NCBI GenBank assembly: GCA_022560555.1
Contig: JADFSZ010000057.1
Span: forward strand, 1-9,344
Reading direction: 5' to 3'
Source of the DNA: JADFSZ01 sp022560555 [NCBI: PVC group bacterium]
GTDB taxonomy: Bacteria > GCA-001730085 > JADFSZ01
Length of the DNA stretch: 9,344 nt
The first letter of the stretch is position 1; each line of letters starts with the position of its first letter. Positions 1 to 6,763 of the stretch are shown piece after piece. The position numbers and the translations under genes are program-made. The notes beneath the pieces were generated by a model. That model was not told where the DNA came from. It ran no database searches and saw only the letters and a list, made by a program, of their open reading frames with translations.

Positions 1-1
1 T

Positions 2-223
2 ACGGAACTTTCAAGCCTCAATGTTGAATATGAAAACAAAAGAAAATCCAAGCGCCTACGACATCCGAATCTCAAGGTTATCAAGCCAGGAGGATTCCGC
101 GCGTATCGAAAAAAGAAAGTTTTGGGCGGTGTGCATGACGGGCAGTTTAAATCATGCGGATTGACAAGCCAGAATGAATTTTCAAAGAATTTTGAAATTG
201 TTGAAGTGATAAAAGTTGATTGA
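2..223 (+). CDS. 3' end of an unrecognised gene (73 codons visible, start outside window)
   Basis: A reading frame is open from the window edge to a TGA at 221-223, giving 73 residues with no internal stop. The visible C-terminus is hydrophilic and lysine/arginine-rich in its middle (KRKSKRLRH at about residues 13-21 of the visible part, then YRKKKVLGG), and ends NFEIVEVIKVD. There is no hydrophobic segment and no motif I recognise. It is read as the end of a real gene because the frame is unbroken and because its stop lies 14 nt before the next start, with the ribosome site of that gene beginning at the stop codon. That is the tight arrangement seen elsewhere in the window. A 73-codon open frame could still occur by chance at a sequence edge, so the call is moderate. 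The function is unknown; the full gene would be needed to name it. Confidence 0.55.
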   Translation, partial: TELSSLNVEYENKRKSKRLRHPNLKVIKPGGFRAYRKKKVLGGVHDGQFKSCGLTSQNEFSKNFEIVEVIKVD

Positions 224-228
224 AAGGG
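223..228 (+). promoter_or_regulatory. Shine-Dalgarno site that decides the PilZ gene start
   Basis: AAAGGG ends 9 nt before the ATG at 238. The in-frame alternatives are poorer: the TTG at 220 lies before this site and overlaps the previous stop, and the ATG at 229 directly abuts it with no spacing. The site therefore favours 238 as the true start. Confidence 0.6.
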
Positions 229-237
229 ATGAATGCG

Positions 238-630
238 ATGGGTCTATTTAAATTTTTCCGCCCGAGTGATCACGAACGAAGAAAGACGTCACGAATTCCT
301 TTTGAGTTGATTATTTGCTATCAGAATCCCAAAGGTGTCGCGGGAAAAGACGGCGAGGATATTTATGTAAAATGTCTGGATATTTCTTCGGGCGGCCTTC
401 TGTTTGTGAGTACCGATCAATTTGACGAAGGGAGTTTGCTCACGGTTCAGATTCCCATTCCCGGAAACACAAAAGCCCTTGAGACGCGTGTCGAGGTTAT
501 CCGTGTTCGCCAAATGGATAAAGGCCATTTCGAAATGGGAGTGAAATTTTCTGCTTTGTCGGGTGAGGATCATGTGGCTGTCGAAAAACTTGTAGCGTGT
601 TACAAGAGAAACACGGATTTAAGTATTTGA
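238..630 (+). CDS. PilZ domain protein, probable cyclic di-GMP receptor
   Basis: This is a small cytoplasmic protein of 130 residues from the ATG at 238, with a longer TTG start possible at 220. PilZ domains bind cyclic di-GMP and relay it to motility, exopolysaccharide or secretion targets. Both halves of the binding signature are present: RxxxR at residues 15-19 (RKTSR) and DxSxxG at 48-53 (DISSGG). A beta-rich barrel-like stretch follows, with VEVIRVRQ and the FEMGVKF strand typical of the end of the domain. There is no membrane segment and no attached output domain, so it is a stand-alone PilZ protein and its partner cannot be read from the sequence. The short N-terminal MGLFKFF is an amphipathic lead-in. 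It follows an unrecognised gene at 14 nt and is closed by a hairpin terminator. It is therefore probably the last gene of an upstream operon and separately transcribed from the glycosidase run that follows. Confidence 0.85.
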   Translation: MGLFKFFRPSDHERRKTSRIPFELIICYQNPKGVAGKDGEDIYVKCLDISSGGLLFVSTDQFDEGSLLTVQIPIPGNTKALETRVEVIRVRQMDKGHFEMGVKFSALSGEDHVAVEKLVACYKRNTDLSI

Positions 631-656
631 TATTTGAACGTTAGGGGGCGTGTACT

Positions 657-686
657 AACCCAATGTCAATCATTGGGTTTTATTTT
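657..686 (+). terminator. Rho-independent terminator after the PilZ gene
   Basis: A perfect 9-bp inverted repeat, AACCCAATG (657-665) and CATTGGGTT (671-679), encloses a 5-nt loop (TCAAT). A T-rich tail, TTTATTTT (to 686), follows. It lies 26 nt past the PilZ stop and 34 nt before the next start. It should end the upstream transcript and separate it from the glycosidase operon. Confidence 0.8.
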
Positions 687-720
687 AGCCATGTTTGACT
701 AAAAAAAGAAAGGGTTTCAT

Positions 721-3231
721 ATGGGGTGTGGGCACAAGGTTAGACAAAGATTGGGGATCATTGCTTTTTTTGCTCTGGGTTTGTTTTTCGGGCTCAATCA
801 CGCTTTTGGGGACGATGTTCTTGATGAGGAAGAACTATCTGTTAAAAAGAAACAACACGTTGACATTCAGGCGGAGGACTCTGATGAGGTGTTTGTTTTT
901 GGCAGAGATATCTTTGTCAACGGCTACGAATATTATGTACGCGGTATCAACTACTCAATGACGTATCCAAGAACAGAACATTACTCACAAATACCGCGTG
1001 ACATTATTGAAAATGACATCCATTTGATCCAACAAGGGGGATTTAATACGGTAAAAACTTATGAAATGGTTCCGGATTGGTTGTTGGACCAAATCAATGA
1101 AAAGGGACTTCGCCTTATCGAGACGGTTTGCTTCCCGAGCGATTGGACTGACTTTACGTCATACTATGACCGTAAAAAAATTAAAAAGCAGGCGATTGCC
1201 AATGTCCGGCGCCACAAAGAAAAACACGGAATTTTAGCTTGGTCCATGTGGAATGACGGACCCTTTACACACGGGAATCAGGTGGGAAATGTCATTGAGG
1301 CATATTCTGAGGAGATTGTTAACGCCTTTTTAGAGGATATTTATCTAGCCATTAAGAAGGAGGATTTATATCATCCTGTGACGGGTTCTAACATTGTTGA
1401 GGGATTTGAAGGGAGCCGTATGGGATTTTCCTTCATCGATTTTTTCTCATTTAACGTGTATTTCGGTATCAGTGATTGGCTAAAGGGGAATTATGATACA
1501 CACAAGGCGGATCGTCAGATGGACGATATTCTGGATATTTTGGATTGGACAAATAAGCCGGGCATAATTGCCGAGACAGGCTATAGCACCTATCTGCACG
1601 AAGAACTTCAATCCGGAATGATTGGCAGACAAATTCAGTTGATTGAGGAGAATCCTCTCAATGGCTGGGCTTTGTTTCAATGGGCCGATGATTGGGGAAA
1701 ATCCGGCGATGTGTTCAAGCACGATGATCACATAGAAGAACACTGGGGACTTTTAGACGGATGGCGGAAGCCAAAAGCTGTGTACGAAAGTGTCAAGGCT
1801 CGAGCGAAAGTTAATAGACATCAAAAAGCTATTAAAAATTTGCCCGAATTAGCATTGATCGGAAAAAAGGTTCTGGATAAGGATAATTTAAAGATACATA
1901 AAGGCTCCGTTGATCACGAAAAATTAAAAATACGTCTATTTAAACGTAGACACCACAAGAGAATTGATCATGTTAAGATTGATTCACTGACTAAAAAAGT
2001 ACGATCCCTTATTGAATCTGATCGAGAGAATCTTTATAAACATCTTAAAATATTCACAAATGCGTGCATTTCCCATAAGGGGTACGCTTACGCTTACGGG
2101 CACCTGTTGCAATATTATAAAAAATTCTCATCCGTTGAGGAGGATAAAGAATTATCCCATATTGTCCGGTATTTTATGGCTCTTGTCAAATGGAAGCAGC
2201 TGGAAAATCTTGTGAATAAAAGAGACTGGATGGGATACCATGAAATCAAAAAGCAAAGTGTAGAGGATATAGAAACTTGGACACAAGAAACGATTGATCA
2301 AACAAAGCAAGCCGGACTGAAACTAGAAGCGCAATATTTGAGGTGGCTTCTCGCCAATGATTTGTGCAAAGATTCTGAAACGACGGAATTAGGAAAAATA
2401 AAAAAAATTCTTGAAGCCGATTTTCGAAATAAAAATGGTTTTGAGTCTTACGCGGATATAGCCTATCGAATATATAAGATTGGTGACAACTATTTTGCTC
2501 AGGATTTGTTTGACGAGTATTTGAAGCTTGCATTTGAATATTTAGGGAACCCGGATGAATTAATAGAATATCTTGATGTTATTGGTCAGCGGATTCTGCG
2601 GGACCACGGGATCGGGAGCTTTGCTCTTCAAGTGTATAAGGAATATTTGTCAAGATCGATGGAGGAAAGACCCAAAGGAGAAATGATTCAATCATGTCAA
2701 AGAATCCGTGATTTATTTACGCTGGAACGTCAATATGAACACGCGATTGAGTTTTGCCGTATTGTTATCAACATGTATCCTCGTCATAGTTTTCTGGATG
2801 AGTTTTATTTAACAATAGCCTACTGCTTCCGGAAAATCGGTAAGAAAAATGATGCGATTGATTGGTATCTTAAATTGATGAATTCATTTCCGGCAAGTCG
2901 GGAATCCGAAAAAGCCGCCTTTCGTATCGGGGAGATCTATATGAATGCGGGACAAACTCCGAGAGCGCTTAGATCGTTTGAAATTGTTTTGGAGCGTTAC
3001 AGTGATTCCATGTATGCTCCCGAAGCGCTTTGGAATATGATTCTCCTTCAATTAGCGAAGGAACGCTATGACAAACTCCGGACAAATGTTGAATTATTCA
3101 TTGAAAAATACCCCGGACATGATAAGCTAAAATCCGCGCAGAATCTGTTTAACCTTCTTCAAGATCAAGAAGATACAGCGGATAATCCTCTTGAGATGAC
3201 CCAAGAGGATACGGGACATAATGGCCGATAA
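721..3231 (+). CDS. Secreted clan-A-type glycoside hydrolase fused to C-terminal TPR repeats
   Basis: This is an 836-residue exported protein. Residues 1-30 look like a type I signal peptide: a basic start, a hydrophobic core LGIIAFFALGLFFGL, and a likely cut after AFG (30/31). Residues about 60-365 resemble the TIM barrel of GH2/GH5/GH72-like glycosidases. The opening YYVRGINYSMTYP, then GGFNTVKTYE and GLRLIETV, are typical early strands; WSMWND (175-179) occupies the acid/base strand; PGIIAETGYS (280-289) supplies a nucleophile candidate, E285; and LFQWADDW closes the barrel. The acid/base pair is Asn-Asp (N178, D179) instead of Asn-Glu, which could mean altered or lost catalysis. Residues about 385-430 are strongly basic. 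Residues about 560-800 are helical, with about four TPR-like repeats (roughly 655-800). The start has AGAAAGGG 6 nt upstream. The 3' end overlaps the acetyltransferase gene by 11 nt. Periplasmic or cell-surface glycan or exopolysaccharide processing is likely. The substrate is unknown and the exact family is unassigned. Confidence 0.78.
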   Translation: MGCGHKVRQRLGIIAFFALGLFFGLNHAFGDDVLDEEELSVKKKQHVDIQAEDSDEVFVFGRDIFVNGYEYYVRGINYSMTYPRTEHYSQIPRDIIENDIHLIQQGGFNTVKTYEMVPDWLLDQINEKGLRLIETVCFPSDWTDFTSYYDRKKIKKQAIANVRRHKEKHGILAWSMWNDGPFTHGNQVGNVIEAYSEEIVNAFLEDIYLAIKKEDLYHPVTGSNIVEGFEGSRMGFSFIDFFSFNVYFGISDWLKGNYDTHKADRQMDDILDILDWTNKPGIIAETGYSTYLHEELQSGMIGRQIQLIEENPLNGWALFQWADDWGKSGDVFKHDDHIEEHWGLLDGWRKPKAVYESVKARAKVNRHQKAIKNLPELALIGKKVLDKDNLKIHKGSVDHEKLKIRLFKRRHHKRIDHVKIDSLTKKVRSLIESDRENLYKHLKIFTNACISHKGYAYAYGHLLQYYKKFSSVEEDKELSHIVRYFMALVKWKQLENLVNKRDWMGYHEIKKQSVEDIETWTQETIDQTKQAGLKLEAQYLRWLLANDLCKDSETTELGKIKKILEADFRNKNGFESYADIAYRIYKIGDNYFAQDLFDEYLKLAFEYLGNPDELIEYLDVIGQRILRDHGIGSFALQVYKEYLSRSMEERPKGEMIQSCQRIRDLFTLERQYEHAIEFCRIVINMYPRHSFLDEFYLTIAYCFRKIGKKNDAIDWYLKLMNSFPASRESEKAAFRIGEIYMNAGQTPRALRSFEIVLERYSDSMYAPEALWNMILLQLAKERYDKLRTNVELFIEKYPGHDKLKSAQNLFNLLQDQEDTADNPLEMTQEDTGHNGR

Positions 3232-4168
3232 ATACATTACCAAAAAGCAAATAGAGAATATTGCGAAAGATATACTTGATACCTACGGAGGTGAAATTTG
3301 CATTAGCCGGACAGATGGGCTAATTTTACCGAATCGGATTGTTGTTTATGATGTCTTAGATGATTTGTTTAAGATTCTGTTTCCGGGCTATTCCGGTCGT
3401 GAGCAAGTTTGCGAAAGCAATCTCGCCGATCTTGTTAAAAATATTGTTGCGGCTGTCGGTTCAAAATTGCAGGATGAAGTTGAGAATGCATATGTGTTTT
3501 GCAAGGAAATAAAAAAGGATACAAGAGCTACCATCCAGGAAGCTTCCCGGTGTGCCGTTCTCGATCTTCTAAAATGCATCCCGGATATCCGGGAGTCTCT
3601 TAAATCCGATGTGCAGGCGGCTTATGACGGTGATCCGGCCGCGAAATCATTTGATGAAATCATTCTTAGTTATCCATGTATGGAAGCAATCTCCACGTAT
3701 CGTATTGCACACGTACTGTACAAGAAAGACGTTCCGCTGATTCCGCGTCTTATGACCGAACGCGCCCATATGCGAACGGGAATTGATATTCATCCGGGGG
3801 CTAAAATCGGAAAAAGTTTTTTTATTGATCATGGGACCGGAGTTGTTGTCGGAGAAACAACGGTTATAGGTGACAGTGTTAAAATTTACCAGGGAGTGAC
3901 GTTAGGCGCGTTGAGCTTTCCCAAGGATGAGCGAGGACGCGTTATCAAGGGAAGAAAAAGACATCCAACCATAGAGAATCATGTGACTATTTACGCGGAA
4001 GCAACGATTTTGGGCGGCGAAACATTGATCGGGCACGACTCCATCATCGGAGGAAATGTCTGGCTGACGAAGTCTATTTCGCCTTGGACTCGCGTGGAAG
4101 CCCCATTGGAAGGGCAGCGGATTGTCTCGAGAAAAAACGAAAAATCAAACAAAGATCACGTTGTGTGA
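3221..4168 (+). CDS. cysE: Serine O-acetyltransferase, long EpsC-type form
   Basis: The enzyme transfers acetyl from acetyl-CoA to L-serine, giving O-acetylserine, the carbon skeleton for cysteine synthesis in the cytoplasm. The 315 residues have an N-terminal helical part (1-185) and a left-handed beta-helix of hexapeptide repeats (about 186-285). The catalytic pair of the family is visible as D189 in DIHPG and H204 in DHGTG. GETTVIGDSVKIYQGVTLGA, KRHPTIENHV and IIGGNVWLT match the family core. The ALSFPKDERGRVIKG loop (230-244) is the insertion typical of the long forms. The N-terminal part is about 90 residues longer than the short cores I know. The chain ends DHVV and not in the Ile that E. 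coli CysE uses to dock into cysteine synthase, and no cysK is in the window. The start at 3221 has AAGAGGA 11 nt upstream and overlaps the glycosidase end by 11 nt, suggesting translational coupling. Confidence 0.88.
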   Translation: MADKYITKKQIENIAKDILDTYGGEICISRTDGLILPNRIVVYDVLDDLFKILFPGYSGREQVCESNLADLVKNIVAAVGSKLQDEVENAYVFCKEIKKDTRATIQEASRCAVLDLLKCIPDIRESLKSDVQAAYDGDPAAKSFDEIILSYPCMEAISTYRIAHVLYKKDVPLIPRLMTERAHMRTGIDIHPGAKIGKSFFIDHGTGVVVGETTVIGDSVKIYQGVTLGALSFPKDERGRVIKGRKRHPTIENHVTIYAEATILGGETLIGHDSIIGGNVWLTKSISPWTRVEAPLEGQRIVSRKNEKSNKDHVV

Positions 4169-4174
4169 AGGGGA
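4168..4174 (+). promoter_or_regulatory. Shine-Dalgarno site that decides the chorismate mutase start
   Basis: AAGGGGA begins at the last base of the acetyltransferase stop and ends 4 nt before the ATG at 4179. It supports 4179 over the upstream in-frame ATG at 4122. That earlier start would overlap the acetyltransferase by 47 nt and add 19 residues with no counterpart in the mutase family. Confidence 0.6.
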
Positions 4175-4178
4175 CGTT

Positions 4179-4490
4179 ATGAATGAGGAAAACACTCGGA
4201 ATCCACAAGCAAATGACCGTGAAGAAGTATTAAAAGAAATCGAGATATTGCGGCAAGAAATTGATTTGATCAATCATAACCTTTTAGATGTTTTGAATCT
4301 TCGTCAGCTTAATGTGATTAAGATTATCCGTCTTAAGCAATCTCAGGGGCTGCCCCTGCGGGACAGCGAAAGAGAAGAGCAAATGTTAAACAAAGTGATT
4401 GCGGGCAATTCCGGGCCGATTACGGCCGAAACTGTTCGTGATGTCATGAAGGCGGTATTTAAGCATACCCTCCAAGATCTAAATATCTAA
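4179..4490 (+). CDS. Chorismate mutase, AroQ class, single domain
   Basis: The enzyme rearranges chorismate to prephenate, the branch point to phenylalanine and tyrosine. The 103 residues form the expected all-helical AroQ fold. Six active-site residues of the E. coli enzyme fall at exactly matching spacing: R25, R42, K53, D62, R65 and E66 correspond to R11, R28, K39, D48, R51 and E52. LRQEIDLIN and LRDSERE carry the signature. The C-terminal helix reads VFKHTLQDLN. Thr97 sits where E. coli has Ser84, and the position of the usual Gln88 seems to be Leu101, with a Gln two residues earlier. The first 15 residues are a disordered-looking polar lead. There is no fused dehydrogenase, dehydratase or DAHP synthase domain, so it is a stand-alone enzyme or a regulator of a separate DAHP synthase. 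It begins 10 nt after the acetyltransferase stop. Confidence 0.85.
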   Translation: MNEENTRNPQANDREEVLKEIEILRQEIDLINHNLLDVLNLRQLNVIKIIRLKQSQGLPLRDSEREEQMLNKVIAGNSGPITAETVRDVMKAVFKHTLQDLNI

Positions 4491-4536
4491 CACATGGATG
4501 CCTCTATCTATCCCCGTTTGCTCTCGCGCTATTTTA

Positions 4537-4554
4537 ATGAAAAAGTTTTTTCAT
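4537..4554 (+). repeat. A/T-only inverted repeat overlapping the prmC start codon
   Basis: ATGAAAAAG followed by TTTTTTCAT forms a near-perfect palindrome. The same nine bases ATGAAAAAG recur as the first codons of prmC at 4553-4561, making an additional direct repeat at 16-nt spacing. The start codon (4553) sits in the last two bases of the palindrome. No Shine-Dalgarno sequence is visible in the 15 nt before it. Confidence 0.5.
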
Positions 4555-5482
4555 GAAAAAGAAAACTGCATATACAATTAAAAATCTCTTAGAATTAGCG
4601 GCCGAATATTTTGATAAAGCCGAGATTGAAAGTCCCCGGCGAAACGCGGAGTACGTATTGAGTTCTGTCCTTGGTTTGAATCGTATGGACTTGTTTCTTA
4701 AGTATGATTTAGTTGTCAATGATCCCGAGCGAGTTCAATTCAGGTGTTTAGCCGGGCGCATACAAAAGGGGGAACCCTGGCAATATGTTATAGGCCACAC
4801 AAGTTTTATGGGCTTGGAAATTGATGTTGCCCCCGGGGTGCTTATTCCTCGCCCCGAAACGGAAGAACTCGTTGGGCATGTCTTAGATATTGTTAAGAAA
4901 AATGAGCGTCAAAATATTAATGTTCTCGATATGTGCACCGGATCCGGCAATATGATCATTGCTTTTGCGCACTTTTTTCTGAATAGGGCGGAATCTTCCC
5001 CTTCACAGACTACGAAAAATTTACCGGGACTTCAAATGTTTGCGGTTGATCAATCTTTGAAAGCTTTGGAAATAGCAAAAAAAAATGCGGCTAAATTCCC
5101 TTTTAAGGACTCAATACAGTTTTTTCAAGGGGACCTATTCTCTTGTTTAGAAGAAAATAATTTAGCCGGAAAAATGGATATTATTATGTCTAATCCGCCT
5201 TATGTGCCATCAGAGGTTCTCAAAAACCTCTCGGTGAGAGTGAAGAATTATGAGCCTCGTGAGGCTTTGGATGGAGGTGCGGATGGTCTTGACTATTATA
5301 AGAGGATTATTCCCGAAGCTCATCGTTTTCTTCGCTCAAGAGCTTTCTTGGCTCTTGAGCTTGGAGAACATATGATGGAGCCCATTCAAGCGATATTTCA
5401 TCAAGGCGGTGTGTATGATAATATTGAATTTATAAAGGATGATGCGGGACGTATTCGATTTGCGTTCGCTCAAAAACGGTAG
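4553..5482 (+). CDS. prmC: Peptide chain release factor N5-glutamine methyltransferase
   Basis: PrmC methylates the Gln of the GGQ motif of release factors RF1 and RF2 with S-adenosylmethionine, which raises termination efficiency. The 309 residues have an N-terminal helical domain (LLELAAEYFDKAEIESPRRNAE, 12-33) with the family segments GEPWQYVIG and PGVLIPRPETEELV (94-107). A class I Rossmann methyltransferase domain follows: LDMCTGSGN (125-133) binds SAM, VDQS (165-168) is the acidic strand end, and NPPYV (214-218) is the glutamine-binding catalytic motif. The ALDGGADGLDYY segment (238-249) is also diagnostic. Between the SAM loop and VDQS there are about a dozen extra residues (AESSPSQTTKNLPG) compared with ordinary PrmC, probably a surface loop. 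The start at 4553 fits the family N-terminus but lacks a clear ribosome site. The usual upstream partner prfA is absent; the chorismate mutase gene sits there instead, 62 nt away. murA follows at 12 nt. Confidence 0.92.
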   Translation: MKKKTAYTIKNLLELAAEYFDKAEIESPRRNAEYVLSSVLGLNRMDLFLKYDLVVNDPERVQFRCLAGRIQKGEPWQYVIGHTSFMGLEIDVAPGVLIPRPETEELVGHVLDIVKKNERQNINVLDMCTGSGNMIIAFAHFFLNRAESSPSQTTKNLPGLQMFAVDQSLKALEIAKKNAAKFPFKDSIQFFQGDLFSCLEENNLAGKMDIIMSNPPYVPSEVLKNLSVRVKNYEPREALDGGADGLDYYKRIIPEAHRFLRSRAFLALELGEHMMEPIQAIFHQGGVYDNIEFIKDDAGRIRFAFAQKR

Positions 5483-5494
5483 GAAATAATTCTC

Positions 5495-6763
5495 ATGCAG
5501 AAAATTGTAATCCAAGGGCAAAATAAACTTACCGGTTCGGCAAAAATAAACGGATCGAAAAACTCCATATTGCCGATGATCGCGGCATCCCTGCTTACGT
5601 CCGACGAAGTCGTTCTAGAAGACGTTCCTCAATTGCGTGATATTGTTACCATGACTCGTATTGTTGAAGACCTGGGTTTGTCCACAACATATGATAAGGA
5701 CACGCGAGAATTAAAAATCAAATTTGAGAACGAGGAAAATGTTACCGCTCAATATGATTTGGTTAAACAAATGAGGGCGTCTATCTGTGTGCTGGGCCCT
5801 CTCCTTGCAAAACGCGGACGTGCTGTGGTTTCCCTTCCCGGTGGATGTGTCATCGGGCCAAGGCCGATTGATTTGCATCTATTGGGTCTCAAAGCTCTGG
5901 GGGCTGACATCCGTATACAACACGGCTATATTCAGGCACGGGCAAAGGGCCTAAGATCAGGGACTATCCATTTGCTGGGCACGTTCGGCTCAAGTGTACT
6001 TGCGACTGGAAATGTGATGATGGCGGCGTGTTTAGCCCAAGGACAAACTATCATTCGTTCCGCCGCGTGCGAACCGGAGGTCGTGGATTTGGCAAATTTT
6101 TTAAACACTATGGGGGCCCGAATTGAAGGCCATGGGAGCTCCGAAATCACAATTACGGGTGTCAAAGAGCTCCATGGAACCCGGTATCGTGTTATTCCGG
6201 ATCGGATTGAAGCCGGGACGTTTCTTATGGCCGCGGTTGCCTCGGAGGGGGATGTTGTTTTAAAAAATGTTAAAATCGAGCACCTTGGTTTGCTTATAGA
6301 TAGGTTAAAGACAGTTGGGGCGCGGATTGATGTGACGAAAAAAAACGAAATTCATGTGACACGATCCGGAAGTTTAAAATCTATAGATTTTACAACTCTG
6401 CCGTATCCCGGATTTCCGACAGATTTGCAGGCCCAGTTTATGGCGCTGCTGTCGACAGCAGAAGGCTCAAGCGTTATAACAGAAAAAGTTTATCCGGACA
6501 GGTTTATGCACGCGTCCGAATTGATGCGTATGGGAGCCGATATCACGATGGAAACAGGAATGGCTGTCGTGCGGGGTGTGGAATATTTGAGTGGAGCCAA
6601 TGTTATGGCCAGTGACTTGAGGGCAAGCGCGGCTCTTATTATCGCAGGGCTGATGGCGAGAGGTAAAACAGAAATTGATCGTGTGTATCATATTGATCGG
6701 GGGTATGAGACAATTGACAGAAGGCTAGCCGCTATGGGAGCGCTTATCACTCGGGAAGATTGA
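5495..6763 (+). CDS. murA: UDP-N-acetylglucosamine 1-carboxyvinyltransferase
   Basis: MurA transfers enolpyruvate from PEP to UDP-GlcNAc, the first committed step of peptidoglycan synthesis, in the cytoplasm. The 422 residues match the family length. K22-N23 (NGSKNS) binds substrate, R94 in KQMRAS matches E. coli R91, and C118 in LPGGCVIGPRP is the loop cysteine that is attacked by fosfomycin. D310 in PGFPTDLQAQ is the general base equivalent of E. coli D305. The two-domain inside-out barrel repeats can be followed through ACEPEVVDLANFLNTMGA, IPDRIEAGTFL and HIDRGYETIDRRLAAMGA. The Cys at 118 predicts a fosfomycin-sensitive enzyme, unlike Asp-bearing homologues. AGGAAA (5481-5486) lies 8 nt before the ATG, and the gene is 12 nt behind prmC. 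It is the last gene of this run. I see no strong terminator behind it. Confidence 0.96.
   Translation: MQKIVIQGQNKLTGSAKINGSKNSILPMIAASLLTSDEVVLEDVPQLRDIVTMTRIVEDLGLSTTYDKDTRELKIKFENEENVTAQYDLVKQMRASICVLGPLLAKRGRAVVSLPGGCVIGPRPIDLHLLGLKALGADIRIQHGYIQARAKGLRSGTIHLLGTFGSSVLATGNVMMAACLAQGQTIIRSAACEPEVVDLANFLNTMGARIEGHGSSEITITGVKELHGTRYRVIPDRIEAGTFLMAAVASEGDVVLKNVKIEHLGLLIDRLKTVGARIDVTKKNEIHVTRSGSLKSIDFTTLPYPGFPTDLQAQFMALLSTAEGSSVITEKVYPDRFMHASELMRMGADITMETGMAVVRGVEYLSGANVMASDLRASAALIIAGLMARGKTEIDRVYHIDRGYETIDRRLAAMGALITRED

Noticed and set aside
695-961. 88-codon frame overlapping the glycosidase start
   Set aside because: It lies in another frame over the signal peptide region of the 836-residue gene, has no ribosome site and resembles no family.
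1480-1743. Minus-strand frame inside the glycosidase barrel
   Set aside because: Shadow of the conserved barrel coding sequence, with no family resemblance.
2083-2099. TACGCTTACGCTTACGG short tandem repeat
   Set aside because: It encodes YAYAYG within the glycosidase fusion; fewer than three full units and in frame, so chance or local protein sequence explains it.
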